From NCBI RefSeq assembly GCF_030687395.1, contig NZ_CP117430.1:5270001-5334000 (forward strand): a DNA stretch of 64,000 nucleotides, in the 5' to 3' direction. The position numbers and the translations under genes were made by a program. Source of the DNA: Pseudomonas wuhanensis. GTDB lineage: Bacteria > Pseudomonadota > Gammaproteobacteria > Pseudomonadales > Pseudomonadaceae. This document shows, in pieces, positions 44,650 to 54,303 of this stretch. The notes beneath the pieces are model-generated. The model was not told the origin of the DNA. It ran no database searches and saw only the letters and a program-made list of their open reading frames with translations. Numbering within the stretch: the first letter of the stretch is position 1; each line of letters opens with the position of its first letter.

Positions 44650-45230
44650 GGGGTTACGTCTCCAGAGAAAGTCAGTTCCAGGCGCCCGTCGGGGCCTGGG
44701 CGTTGCAGATTGGGGTCCGCCGGATCGATAGCATCGACCCGCACGGTGACCCCGGTAAAGGACGACAAACCGTCCAGTTCACGCTCGTGCCAGCTCTCCG
44801 CCGGCTGACCCGGCAAATTGCGACCGAGCTGGAATTCGGCAAAAAAGCGCAGTCGATACAGCACGCGGCTGCTGTTGATGGAAACCAGTTCGCCGCCGTC
44901 GTACTCGATGGCGTCGTAGTCGCTGCCGGGCTTGAAACCCACCAGAGCGCGCCAGAGTTCGGCGCGCAGGTCATGCAACAGATCCAGCGCTTTTGTAGCG
45001 TCCGTGGTGTCGAGTACCAGGGTTACTTCGAAGCGGTCGCGGATGGGTTGCAGCATCAGGTTTTGCGCGACGCTCTTGCTCGCCAGATCGGCAATCGGCA
45101 CCACATAGGCGCAGGGGGTTTGCAGCGGGGTGTTGGCTTGCAGCGTGGCGAGGTCGATGCCGGCGGCCACGCGATTGGCCAGGGTTGGGCATTGATCGCG
45201 CAGTTGTGTGATCAGGGCTGTGATCTTCAT
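44646..45230 (-). CDS. Tail terminator / gp37-like protein
   Basis: A 194-residue protein: MKITALITQLRDQCPTLANR, CAYVVPIADLASKSVAQNLM and RFEVTLVLDTTDATKALDLL, the profile of Mu gp37-type tail completion proteins. It should cap the tube-sheath end where a head would attach in a phage. It is the first structural gene, after the terminator hairpin at 45249-45270. Confidence 0.82.
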   Translation of the reverse strand: MKITALITQLRDQCPTLANRVAAGIDLATLQANTPLQTPCAYVVPIADLASKSVAQNLMLQPIRDRFEVTLVLDTTDATKALDLLHDLRAELWRALVGFKPGSDYDAIEYDGGELVSINSSRVLYRLRFFAEFQLGRNLPGQPAESWHERELDGLSSFTGVTVRVDAIDPADPNLQRPGPDGRLELTFSGDVTP

Positions 45231-45248
45231 AGTTCTTCACCGGGCAAT

Positions 45249-45270
45249 AAAAAACCCGCCGCGGCGGGTT
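45249..45270 (-). terminator. Intrinsic terminator between holin and tail genes
   Basis: AACCCGCCGCGGCGGGTT (45253-45270) is a perfect palindrome; on the minus strand it is followed by TTTTTTATT. It faces the tailocin transcript. The rest of the 128-base gap holds another small hairpin, ACCCGC/GCGGGT. Confidence 0.8.
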
Positions 45271-45358
45271 TGAGTGAACGGTACTGGCCGTGGGAAACCC
45301 GCGTCCTTGCGGGTCAGTGCGGTATGCACTCTGGACGACGCTCCTTCGGATTGAGAGA

Positions 45359-45706
45359 TCAATGATCCTGAGACGTATCGCGCGGTGGAACCTCACAAAC
45401 ACCAATCCGCTTGGCGGCCCAACGTTCGTAAAGCCCTATGGCCACGTCCGCACCGGCCATCGCCGTCAGGCAGCCAAAGGCACCGGCGGCCCAGATCGAC
45501 ACGCCGGCGGCGTACAGCAGCATGATTGCCGAGACCCCGCAGATCATGCAGGCCCCGGAACGCAGCGCCAGACGCCGCAGCAGCGACCAGCCACGGGCGC
45601 CCTCCTTGTCGGCGCGCCACATTTCGCCGGACACCCCGCCCACCAGGGCGAGAACGATGACCAGCCAGATCGGCATGTCCAGCAACGCTTGTTGCTCGTT
45701 TGTCAT
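45359..45706 (-). CDS. Holin
   Basis: A 115-residue membrane protein with two to three hydrophobic segments (MPIWLVIVLALVGGVSGEMW; ACMICGVSAIMLLYAAGVSI and the next alanine-rich stretch) and a short charged tail. This is the phage holin family found first in pseudomonad R-tailocin clusters. It opens the membrane to release the endolysin. AGGAGG lies nine bases before ATG 45706. Holin is encoded at the opposite end from endolysin and spanins. Confidence 0.87.
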   Translation of the reverse strand: MTNEQQALLDMPIWLVIVLALVGGVSGEMWRADKEGARGWSLLRRLALRSGACMICGVSAIMLLYAAGVSIWAAGAFGCLTAMAGADVAIGLYERWAAKRIGVCEVPPRDTSQDH

Positions 45707-45779
45707 GTCACGCCTCCTGGGGGTGATTGATGAGTGATATGTGTTGAGTTCAAACGATGTCTCTTGAGGTAGGCATTCC

Positions 45780-45806
45780 AAAAAGCCCGGCATTGGCCGG
45801 GCTTTT
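45780..45806. terminator. Bidirectional terminator in the tailocin leader
   Basis: AAAAAGCCCGGC-ATTG-GCCGGGCTTTT. It lies between the predicted operon promoter and the holin gene, so the operon transcript must pass it. Confidence 0.75.
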
Positions 45807-46065
45807 CAGTAATGCGGTCCTTCGCCTTCCTTGGCCAATGGCCTGAAGGGAGTTGATCTTTCGGCGCTACTGGCGCGGTACGGATCCATTCAAATTGTTT
45901 TTCCGACCGCGGTCCCTGCCCGCCGGATAACTGCTTCTGGTGCTTTACGCTGCACACCCGGGTCAGTTGCCAACCCTCTGAACCGTTGAGGCCGGTTCAT
46001 CGCTGCCTTTGTGGTGGAACTAAAAAGCTTCGTTTCGAGCCGCTTTGTTGAGTGGCTTGAGACAA

Positions 46066-46094
46066 AGAATATGCATGGATGCATATACAGTCAA
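46066..46094 (-). promoter_or_regulatory. Predicted promoter of the tailocin operon
   Basis: On the minus strand TTGACT (46094-46089), 17-bp spacer, TATTCT (46071-46066). An ATGCAT operator pair (46070-46085) occupies the spacer. The leader to the holin is about 350 bases and holds no gene; the terminator at 45780 is its only marked feature. Confidence 0.6.
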
Positions 46095-46139
46095 TGCATA
46101 AATGCATTTATTTATGCATCACCAATGCATAGACGCATG
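46070..46139. promoter_or_regulatory. Operator array of ATGCAT half-sites
   Basis: Seven ATGCAT-like half-sites in 70 bases: pairs TATGCATGGATGCATA (46070-46085), AATGCATAAATGCATT (46093-46108) and AATGCATAGACGCATG (46124-46139), each with two bases between half-sites, plus a single ATGCAT at 46114-46119. It lies between the repressor gene and the operon and overlaps the predicted promoter. Related half-sites occur upstream of the repressor gene. Confidence 0.7.
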
Positions 46140-46180
46140 AAAGCCCCGCAGGCAAAGGCGTTGGCGGTTTTGGACAGGCG

Positions 46181-46208
46181 AAAAAAAACCCGTCGGGCGA
46201 CGGGTTTT
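46181..46208 (-). terminator. Terminator of the repressor gene
   Basis: Minus strand: AACCCGTCG-CC-CGACGGGTT followed by a run of T (46181-46188). It ends the repressor transcript just before the operator array. Confidence 0.85.
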
Positions 46209-46225
46209 ATCTGACAGTGGTGAGG

Positions 46226-46960
46226 TTAGCGGGCGTACATGCCCCACCAGAAGACGTGACCAAGGATGACGATTTGCTCTTCCTGGATTTCCTGGAAGCT
46301 GTAGTCCTCGTCCGGATGCTCATCGCGATTGAAGCTGCGCAGGCGAATGCCTGTCGGTAGGCGATAAAGCTGCTTCACCCGCAACTGGCCGTTGTGGTTG
46401 ATGGCGTACAGGTCGCCGTCGACGATGTCGCCAATCCCGCATTTACCGGCATTCACCCCGACCGTGGCGCCATCGCGCAGCACCGGTAACATGCTGTTGC
46501 CGCGCACGGTCACGCATTTAGCCTGGTCGAACTGCACGCCGTTGTGGCGCAAGCTACGCTTGCCGAAGCGCAGGCTAGAGCGCTCGCTCTCTTCGATGAC
46601 GAATCTTCCTGATCCAGCGGCCAATTCAACCTCGCGAAGAAAGGGGACCGACACCTCGTCATCATCGACGGGCGTATCGTCGTCCCACAGGCTTATGTCC
46701 TTGAGTTCCGAGTGCGACTCATCGCGCCCGGCGCTGGCGGCGCGCGCGACATCCGCACGGCCACGCAACTGATCGGTGCTCACGGAGAAGTATTCGGCAA
46801 TCTTCGAAATATGTTTATCCGAAGGATCGACGATCTTCCCGCTGAGGATCCGCGAGAGAGTGGATTGAGGCACGCCGGTGCGACGGTGAAGCTCCGTGGG
46901 GGAGATCCCGTGCTGATCGAGCAGCGCTCTTAAGACGGTAGAAACATTGCGTTTTTGCAT
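46226..46960 (-). CDS. Tailocin repressor, XRE helix-turn-helix with S24 autocleavage domain (PrtR-like)
   Basis: A 244-residue LexA/CI-type repressor. The helix-turn-helix is at about 6-62 (ISPTELHRRTGVPQSTLSRI). The cleavage site is Ala115-Gly116 in VELAAGSGRF; the catalytic dyad is Ser156 (VRGNSMLPV) and Lys196 (LRVKQLYR). RecA filaments would trigger self-cleavage and so derepress the operon. The start MQKRNVSTVLRALL at 46960 is the likely one; two further ATGs (46969, 46996) lie upstream. It reads codirectionally with, but is terminated ahead of, the structural operon. No PrtN-type activator gene is seen. Confidence 0.9.
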   Translation of the reverse strand: MQKRNVSTVLRALLDQHGISPTELHRRTGVPQSTLSRILSGKIVDPSDKHISKIAEYFSVSTDQLRGRADVARAASAGRDESHSELKDISLWDDDTPVDDDEVSVPFLREVELAAGSGRFVIEESERSSLRFGKRSLRHNGVQFDQAKCVTVRGNSMLPVLRDGATVGVNAGKCGIGDIVDGDLYAINHNGQLRVKQLYRLPTGIRLRSFNRDEHPDEDYSFQEIQEEQIVILGHVFWWGMYAR

Positions 46961-47021
46961 AACGCGCATAGTGCTTGATCTTTTTTCGGAAGACAAATGC
47001 TGATTTGCATAGATCGTGCAT
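46956..47021. promoter_or_regulatory. ATGCAT-like sites upstream of the repressor gene
   Basis: Half-sites TTGCAT (46956-46961), GCGCAT (46965-46970), TTGCAT (47005-47010) and GTGCAT (47016-47021) overlap the repressor start and its upstream region, suggesting autorepression. They are weaker matches than the main array. Confidence 0.5.
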
Positions 47022-47160
47022 AGTCGGCAGAAATGTACCGGGAGGCTTTCATGCCTGCGTCAGGCAGACCGCCCATGGTAATCTTGCGCCCATCGCGGAA
47101 AAGCCGGGCCGATGCCCCTCCTTTGCCCTACACCTTTCAACGAGTTTTCCTGAATTTCCG

Positions 47161-49740
47161 ATGAATAAAGCCCTCTCCGATCTGTCTTCCCACACCCCGA
47201 TGATGCAGCAGTACTGGCGCCTGAAGAACCAGCACCCTGACCAGCTGATGTTCTACCGCATGGGCGACTTCTACGAGATCTTCTATGAAGACGCGAAGAA
47301 GGCCGCCAAATTGCTGGACATCACCCTGACGGCTCGTGGGCAATCGGCGGGGCAGGCCATTCCGATGTGTGGGATTCCTTACCACGCCGCGGAAGGTTAC
47401 CTGGCGAAACTGGTGAAGCTCGGCGAGTCGGTGGTGATTTGTGAGCAGGTCGGCGACCCGGCCACCAGCAAAGGCCCGGTGGATCGTCAGGTGGTGCGGA
47501 TTATCACCCCCGGCACGGTCAGCGATGAAGCGCTGCTGGATGAACGTCGGGACAACCTGATCGCGGCGGTACTGGGTGACGAGCGTCTGTTCGGTCTGGC
47601 GGTGCTGGACATCACCAGCGGCAACTTCACCGTGCTGGAGATCAAGGGCTGGGAAAACCTGCTGGCGGAACTGGAGCGGGTCAACCCGGTTGAGCTGATG
47701 ATCCCGGACGACTGGCCGAAAGACTTGCCGGCGGAGAAACGTCGTGGGGTTCGTCGCCGTGCGCCGTGGGATTTCGAACGTGATTCGGCGCTGAAAAGTC
47801 TTTGCCAGCAGTTTTCCACCCAGGACCTGAAAGGTTTCGGCTGCGAGAACCTGACCTTGGCTATCGGCGCTGCTGGCTGCCTGCTCAGCTATGCCAAGGA
47901 AACCCAGCGCACCGCCCTGCCCCACTTGCGCAGCCTGCGTCATGAACGCCTGGACGACACCGTGGTGCTGGACGGCGCGAGCCGTCGCAACCTGGAGCTG
48001 GACACCAACCTGGCCGGCGGTCGTGACAACACTTTGCAATCGGTGGTCGATCGCTGCCAGACCGCCATGGGCAGCCGTCTGCTGACCCGCTGGCTGAACC
48101 GTCCGCTTCGGGATCTGACCGTATTGCTGGCGCGACAGAGCTCGATCACTTGCCTGCTCGACGGTTACCGCTTCGAAAAACTACAACCGCAGCTCAAGGA
48201 AATCGGTGACATCGAGCGGATACTGGCGCGGATCGGCCTGCGCAATGCCCGTCCTCGTGACTTGGCGCGCCTGCGCGATGCCCTCGGTGCATTGCCAGAG
48301 TTGCAGCTAGCGATGGCCGAGCTTGAAGCCCCGCACATCATGCAACTGGCGACGACCACCAGCACCTATCCGGAACTGGCGGCGCTGCTGGAGAAAGCCA
48401 TCATCGACAACCCGCCGGCGGTGATCCGTGACGGCGGCGTGTTGAAAACCGGTTACGACAGCGAACTCGACGAGTTGCAATCGCTCAGCGAAAATGCCGG
48501 GCAGTTCCTGATCGATCTCGAAGCCCGGGAAAAGGCCCGTACCGGCCTGGCTAACCTCAAGGTCGGCTACAACCGCATTCACGGCTACTTTATTGAACTG
48601 CCGAGCAAGCAAGCCGAGTCGGCACCGGCGGACTATATCCGTCGCCAGACGCTCAAGGGTGCCGAGCGCTTCATCACCCCAGAACTGAAAGCGTTCGAAG
48701 ACAAGGCGCTGTCGGCCAAGAGCCGCGCCCTGGCGCGCGAGAAGATGCTCTACGAAGCGCTGCTCGAAGACCTGATCGCCCAATTGCCGCCCTTGCAGGA
48801 CACCGCCGCCGCACTGGCCGAGCTGGACGTGCTGAGCAACCTCGCCGAGCGTGCACTGAATCTGGACCTGAACTGCCCACGTTTCGTCAGCGAGCCGTGC
48901 ATGCGCATCACCCAAGGTCGGCACCCGGTGGTCGAACAAGTACTCACTACGCCGTTCGTGGCCAACGACCTGAGCCTTGACGACAACACACGCATGCTAG
49001 TGATCACTGGCCCGAACATGGGCGGTAAATCCACGTACATGCGTCAGACCGCATTGATCGTACTGTTGGCGCATATCGGCAGTTTCGTGCCGGCGGCCAG
49101 TTGCGAATTGTCCTTGGTCGACCGAATCTTCACCCGGATCGGCTCCAGCGATGACCTGGCAGGTGGACGCTCGACCTTCATGGTCGAAATGAGCGAAACC
49201 GCGAACATTCTGCACAACGCCACCGAACGCAGCCTGGTACTGATGGACGAAGTCGGTCGCGGCACCAGCACCTTCGACGGTCTGTCCCTGGCCTGGGCCG
49301 CGGCTGAGCGTCTGGCGCATCTACGGGCCTATACCCTGTTCGCCACCCACTATTTCGAGCTGACAGTGCTGCCGGAAGCCCAACCGCTGGTGGCCAACGT
49401 GCACCTCAATGCCACCGAACACAACGAACGCATCGTGTTCCTGCACCACGTGTTGCCTGGGCCTGCCAATCAGAGCTATGGCCTGGCGGTTGCGCAGTTG
49501 GCCGGTGTGCCGAGTGAAGTGATCGTGCGTGCTCGTGAACATCTGAGCCGACTGGAATCCACAGCGCTGCCTCATGAGGTTCCGAAGCCGGCCAAAGGCA
49601 AACCGGTCACGCCGCAGCAGAGCGACATGTTCGCCAGCCTGCCGCACCCGGTGCTGGATGAACTGGCCAAACTTGATCTGGACGACATAACACCGCGTCG
49701 TGCACTCGAAATGCTCTATACACTAAAGACACGGATCTAA
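47161..49740 (+). CDS. mutS: DNA mismatch repair protein MutS
   Basis: An 859-residue mismatch sensor. The mismatch-binding Phe-Tyr-Glu motif is in [16 protein letters not shown]; the clamp/lever domains follow, and the ATPase has Walker [14 protein letters not shown], Walker [17 protein letters not shown]. The C-terminus carries the tetramerisation region ([20 protein letters not shown]). The ATG at 47161 is the family start; the frame is open further upstream into the repressor region. It marks the right border of the tailocin insertion site. Confidence 0.97.
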   Translation: MNKALSDLSSHTPMMQQYWRLKNQHPDQLMFYRMGDFYEIFYEDAKKAAKLLDITLTARGQSAGQAIPMCGIPYHAAEGYLAKLVKLGESVVICEQVGDPATSKGPVDRQVVRIITPGTVSDEALLDERRDNLIAAVLGDERLFGLAVLDITSGNFTVLEIKGWENLLAELERVNPVELMIPDDWPKDLPAEKRRGVRRRAPWDFERDSALKSLCQQFSTQDLKGFGCENLTLAIGAAGCLLSYAKETQRTALPHLRSLRHERLDDTVVLDGASRRNLELDTNLAGGRDNTLQSVVDRCQTAMGSRLLTRWLNRPLRDLTVLLARQSSITCLLDGYRFEKLQPQLKEIGDIERILARIGLRNARPRDLARLRDALGALPELQLAMAELEAPHIMQLATTTSTYPELAALLEKAIIDNPPAVIRDGGVLKTGYDSELDELQSLSENAGQFLIDLEAREKARTGLANLKVGYNRIHGYFIELPSKQAESAPADYIRRQTLKGAERFITPELKAFEDKALSAKSRALAREKMLYEALLEDLIAQLPPLQDTAAALAELDVLSNLAERALNLDLNCPRFVSEPCMRITQGRHPVVEQVLTTPFVANDLSLDDNTRMLVITGPNMGGKSTYMRQTALIVLLAHIGSFVPAASCELSLVDRIFTRIGSSDDLAGGRSTFMVEMSETANILHNATERSLVLMDEVGRGTSTFDGLSLAWAAAERLAHLRAYTLFATHYFELTVLPEAQPLVANVHLNATEHNERIVFLHHVLPGPANQSYGLAVAQLAGVPSEVIVRAREHLSRLESTALPHEVPKPAKGKPVTPQQSDMFASLPHPVLDELAKLDLDDITPRRALEMLYTLKTRI

Positions 49741-49784
49741 CGCACTTGCCTGCAAGCTGTTAGAATCTCGCGCGGTTTGGGATG

Positions 49785-49810
49785 CTGCAGGCTAATAGCC
49801 TGGCCTGCAG
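49785..49810 (+). other. Hairpin in the fdxA leader
   Basis: CTGCAGGC (49785-49792) and GCCTGCAG (49803-49810) form an 8-bp stem in the 142-base mutS-fdxA gap, about 70 bases before the fdxA start. No T-run follows. Confidence 0.45.
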
Positions 49811-49882
49811 ACTATCGCTCTCAAACCTGGCGACCCCAACGTGAAGGGGCTCCGCTGCCGCCGCCTGAGGAGAAAATTAGAA

Positions 49883-50206
49883 ATGACCTTCGTCGTCACC
49901 GACAACTGCATCAAGTGCAAGTACACCGACTGCGTAGAAGTCTGTCCGGTGGACTGCTTTTACGAAGGCCCGAACTTCCTGGTGATTCACCCGGATGAGT
50001 GCATCGACTGCGCACTGTGCGAACCAGAATGCCCTGCCGTGGCCATCTTCTCCGAAGATGAAGTGCCGGCCGGCATGGAAAACTTCATTCAGCTGAACAT
50101 GGAATTGGCCGAGGTATGGCCGAACATCACTGAACGCAAAGATCCATTGCCCGATTCCGCTGAATGGGATGGCAAGCCAAACAAAATCGAACACCTCGAA
50201 CGCTGA
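49883..50206 (+). CDS. fdxA: Seven-iron ferredoxin FdxA
   Basis: A 107-residue ferredoxin with a [3Fe-4S] and a [4Fe-4S] cluster. Cysteine patterns are [17 protein letters not shown] in the N-terminal half and [12 protein letters not shown] in the second. The long C-terminal extension (about residues 60-107) is typical of the Azotobacter-type FdxA. ATG at 49883 follows GAGGAGA. It is transcribed away from mutS and ends in a terminator shared with RsmZ spacing. Confidence 0.95.
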   Translation: MTFVVTDNCIKCKYTDCVEVCPVDCFYEGPNFLVIHPDECIDCALCEPECPAVAIFSEDEVPAGMENFIQLNMELAEVWPNITERKDPLPDSAEWDGKPNKIEHLER

Positions 50207-50223
50207 TTTCCCTCGCGTTCTCG

Positions 50224-50249
50224 AAAAGGCCCCCTTGTGGGCCTTTTTG
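50224..50249 (+). terminator. Terminator after fdxA
   Basis: AAAAGGCCC-CCTTGT-GGGCCTTTTT, 17 bases after the stop codon. Confidence 0.85.
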
Positions 50250-50262
50250 CTTTTCTGCAGGC

Positions 50263-50392
50263 AAAAAAAAGGGGCGGTTTGACCCGCCCACATTTTTTCC
50301 CTATTCCTTGTGTTCCTTTTCATCGTCCTGATGAACCGCTTCCTGCGATGTCCGTTCCCCTCTTCCTTGAAGGGCGTGTCTATCCGTCGACA
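50263..50392 (-). ncRNA. rsmZ: Small regulatory RNA RsmZ
   Basis: A 5' stem-loop TGTCGACGGATAGACA opens an RNA of about 130 nt with seven GGA motifs in or near loops (ACGGAUA, AAGGAAG, ACGGACA, CAGGAAG, CAGGACG, AAGGAAC, AAGGAAU) and ends at a terminator GGGCGG-TCAAA-CCGCCC-TTTTTTTT type hairpin. GGA motifs titrate the translational repressors RsmA/RsmE, thereby activating secondary metabolism and biofilm traits. Position between fdxA and rpoS is the known location of rsmZ in pseudomonads. A -10 box TAGTAT lies at 50401-50406. Confidence 0.93.
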
Positions 50393-50564
50393 CAGTTCAA
50401 ATACTAGAGAATTCCCCACTAAGAGCAATCGGCCTCCGTCGCTGAAATCGACTGTCACATGCCGTTAATCTAAAAAAATAATCATATAAATCAATAAGAT
50501 AAACAAACACAACAGATTAAATAGACAACTACCAGGGTGTAAAAATAACGAACACTTACGAAAG

Positions 50565-50582
50565 AGTAAGCAAAGTCTTACA
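50565..50582 (-). promoter_or_regulatory. GacA upstream activating sequence of rsmZ
   Basis: Minus strand TGTAAGACTTTGCTTACT fits TGTAAG-N6-CTTACA with one mismatch. It lies about 175-190 bases upstream of the RNA start, as described for rsmZ in P. fluorescens. The AT-rich segment between carries no gene. Confidence 0.85.
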
Positions 50583-50643
50583 ACACGAGACTACAAACCT
50601 GAGGCGGTGCAAAAAACAACGCACTTCTCATATTCCCGGAAAC

Positions 50644-50673
50644 AAAAAGCCCCAAACCAAGTCGGGGCTTTTT
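50644..50673 (-). terminator. Terminator of rpoS
   Basis: AAAAAGCCCC ... GGGGCTTTTT symmetrical hairpin 20 bases beyond the rpoS stop. Confidence 0.85.
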
Positions 50674-50693
50674 GTACCGGCAGAACGAGTTGC

Positions 50694-51701
50694 TTATTGG
50701 AACAGCGACTCACTCGACAGGCCGTTTTTCTCGAGAATCTCCCGAAGACGCTTGAGGCCTTCAACCTGGATTTGCCTGACCCGCTCCCGGGTCAAGCCGA
50801 TTTCCAGGCCTACGTCTTCAAGTGTGCTGCTCTCGTGACCTCGCAAGCCGAAGCGGCGTACGACCACCTCGCGTTGCTTGTCGGTCAGCTCCGAGAGCCA
50901 CTGATCAATGCTCTGTGACAGGTCGTCGTCCTGCAACAGTTCACATGGATCGGTCGGGCGGTCGTCGGTCAGGGTGTCCAGCAGGGTTTTATCCGAATCC
51001 GGACCCAGCGAGACGTCGACCGAAGAAACCCGCTCGTTCAGGCCGAGCATGCGCTTGACCTCGCCTACCGGTTTCTCCAGCAGGTTGGCGATTTCTTCGG
51101 GTGAGGGTTCGTGATCGAGCTTTTGAGTCAGCTCCCGTGCAGCTCGTAAGTACACGTTGAGCTCTTTGACCACATGGATCGGCAACCGGATGGTCCGGGT
51201 CTGATTCATGATCGCGCGCTCGATGGTCTGACGAATCCACCAGGTGGCGTAGGTCGAAAAGCGGAATCCGCGTTCGGGATCGAACTTTTCTACTGCCCGG
51301 ATCAGGCCGAGGTTGCCCTCTTCGATCAGGTCCAGCAGCGACAGCCCACGATTGACGTAACGCCGGGCGATTTTCACCACCAGCCGCAGGTTGCTTTCAA
51401 TCATGCGCTTGCGTCCGGCCGGATCGCCACTTTGCGACAAGCGCGCAAAATGAACTTCTTCTTCCGGGGAGAGCAATGGGGAAAAGCCGATTTCGTTGAG
51501 GTACAGCTGCGTGGCATCGAGTGCCCGTGTGTAGTCGATGTACTTGTGTTGCTTAAGCGAAGCGGAGTGTTTGGATTTGGCACGAACGGAAGGTGGTGCA
51601 TCCCCTTCATCATTCGACATCGAATCCGTGGCGATGCCGGTCTCCATCAGGAGAACCTCATCGTCGATGTCAAACTCCGGCACTTCTTTACTGAGAGCCA
51701 T
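50694..51701 (-). CDS. rpoS: Stationary-phase sigma factor RpoS
   Basis: A 335-residue sigma-70 family factor. Region 1.2 begins at [20 protein letters not shown]; 2.3-2.4 is in [20 protein letters not shown]; 3.0 in [12 protein letters not shown]; and 4.2 in [20 protein letters not shown]. The acidic N-terminus ([17 protein letters not shown]) is typical of RpoS and separates it from RpoD. It controls stress and stationary-phase genes. It lies downstream of nlpD, whose gene usually contains the main rpoS promoter. Confidence 0.97.
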   Translation of the reverse strand: MALSKEVPEFDIDDEVLLMETGIATDSMSNDEGDAPPSVRAKSKHSASLKQHKYIDYTRALDATQLYLNEIGFSPLLSPEEEVHFARLSQSGDPAGRKRMIESNLRLVVKIARRYVNRGLSLLDLIEEGNLGLIRAVEKFDPERGFRFSTYATWWIRQTIERAIMNQTRTIRLPIHVVKELNVYLRAARELTQKLDHEPSPEEIANLLEKPVGEVKRMLGLNERVSSVDVSLGPDSDKTLLDTLTDDRPTDPCELLQDDDLSQSIDQWLSELTDKQREVVVRRFGLRGHESSTLEDVGLEIGLTRERVRQIQVEGLKRLREILEKNGLSSESLFQ

Positions 51702-51807
51702 TGTTATAGTCCTTTGGTGAGTTCGACCTCAAGCTCAAGCGGCGCCTTGATCCCTGGCAACGCTGGAGCCTGTTCCCTCTACGTGACGGAACAGGCTGGC
51801 TAACAAA

Positions 51808-52665
51808 TCAACGACGTGGCAGGAATTGCAGCGGATCTACAGGTTTACCTTGTCGGCGAATCTCAAAATGCAGTTTCACCCGGTCTGTACCCGTTGACCC
51901 CATTTCGGCAATTGTCTGTCCGACTTTGACCTGCTGCCCCTCCCGAACCAACAGCCTGCGGTTATGTCCGTAGGCACTGACGTAGGTGTCGCTGTGTTTG
52001 ATGATGACTAATTCGCCGTAGCCCCTTAAGCCACTCCCGGCGTATACCACCGTCCCATCAGACGCAGCTAAAACAGGCTGTCCCAAATCTCCGGCGATAT
52101 CAATTCCTTTATTCAAACTACCGTTTGAAGAGAATTTACCAATCAGAATGCCATTAGAAGGCCACCCCCAGCCCGTCGGGGCCGGACCGGCAGGAGGTAG
52201 TGGAGCAGGTGCCGGCTTGTTGGCGACGGACGGTGCAAGCACTGTTGTGCTGGTCGTCGCGCCATTTGCCTGACGCCGAATTACAGTGGTTTTACTCGAC
52301 GACGAAGGCGAGGAACTGGACGAACTCACTACCGCCGTCGGTGTTGAACCACTGCGACCGTCGAAGCGAATTGTCTGACCCGGATGGATCGTATAAGGCG
52401 TAGGAATATTGTTCCGTGCCGCGAGGGCTTTGTAGTCCCAACCGTAGCGAAAAGCGATGGAGAACAAAGTGTCCTTGGGTCGGACAATGTACTGGCCGGT
52501 GGTCACGGCCGGACGCTGGGCGACCGCGTTGTTGCGATCGACGACGCTCGCACTCCCTGATTTGGTGCTGGAACATCCGACCAGCAAGGTACTCAAGACA
52601 AGGCCAGTCACCAGACGCTGAAAGCTCGTTATACCCATTCGCTGCGCAATGACTGTGAGACTCAC
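51808..52665 (-). CDS. nlpD: NlpD-type lipoprotein, LysM plus degenerate LytM domain
   Basis: A 285-residue outer-membrane lipoprotein: signal peptide ending LLVGC, LysM domain (GQYIVRPKDTLFSIAFRYGW ... HPGQTIRF), Ser/Pro/Thr-rich linker, then an M23/LytM domain. Two zinc/catalytic positions are replaced: the motif HxGxD(I/L) reads NKGIDIA and HLHFE reads KLHFE. It should act as an activator of amidases such as AmiC in cell separation, not as a peptidase. The GTG at 52665 after GGGAG gives the usual VSLTVIAQRMG start; an ATG at 52638 is the alternative. Confidence 0.88.
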   Translation of the reverse strand: MSLTVIAQRMGITSFQRLVTGLVLSTLLVGCSSTKSGSASVVDRNNAVAQRPAVTTGQYIVRPKDTLFSIAFRYGWDYKALAARNNIPTPYTIHPGQTIRFDGRSGSTPTAVVSSSSSSPSSSSKTTVIRRQANGATTSTTVLAPSVANKPAPAPLPPAGPAPTGWGWPSNGILIGKFSSNGSLNKGIDIAGDLGQPVLAASDGTVVYAGSGLRGYGELVIIKHSDTYVSAYGHNRRLLVREGQQVKVGQTIAEMGSTGTDRVKLHFEIRRQGKPVDPLQFLPRR

Positions 52666-52876
52666 CCGCCGCTCCCTTTTTGGTGGCTGATAATGTGGAT
52701 TGCCGTGCTCCGGCACGAAATGTCGAAAGTATAACGGGCCGAACAGGCTTTACCTTTAATGAAGCGAACTCGCTTCACGCACACGTTTGCTGCCTGACGA
52801 TGAATTCCGTTTAACCAATCGATGCCGCTGTAAGACCCAGGCAATCGAAGAGAATTCAGCGTGCTTAAACAAATGC

Positions 52877-54290
<1,414 letters not shown>

Positions 54291-54303
<13 letters not shown>

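Noticed and set aside
45703..45957. 84-codon minus-strand frame between repressor and holin
   Set aside because: Overlaps the leader terminator and the holin ribosome site; no ribosome site of its own.
46066..46094. LexA box at the tailocin promoter
   Set aside because: No CTG-N10-CAG with an AT-rich core was found there; the repeated motif is ATGCAT, and repressor cleavage explains SOS control.
30369..46996. Complete temperate prophage
   Set aside because: No integrase, terminase, portal, capsid or replication gene; only tail, lysis and repressor genes are present, so it is a tailocin.
47137..48039. Long open frame antisense to mutS
   Set aside because: Shadow of a conserved gene; no recognisable domain or ribosome site.
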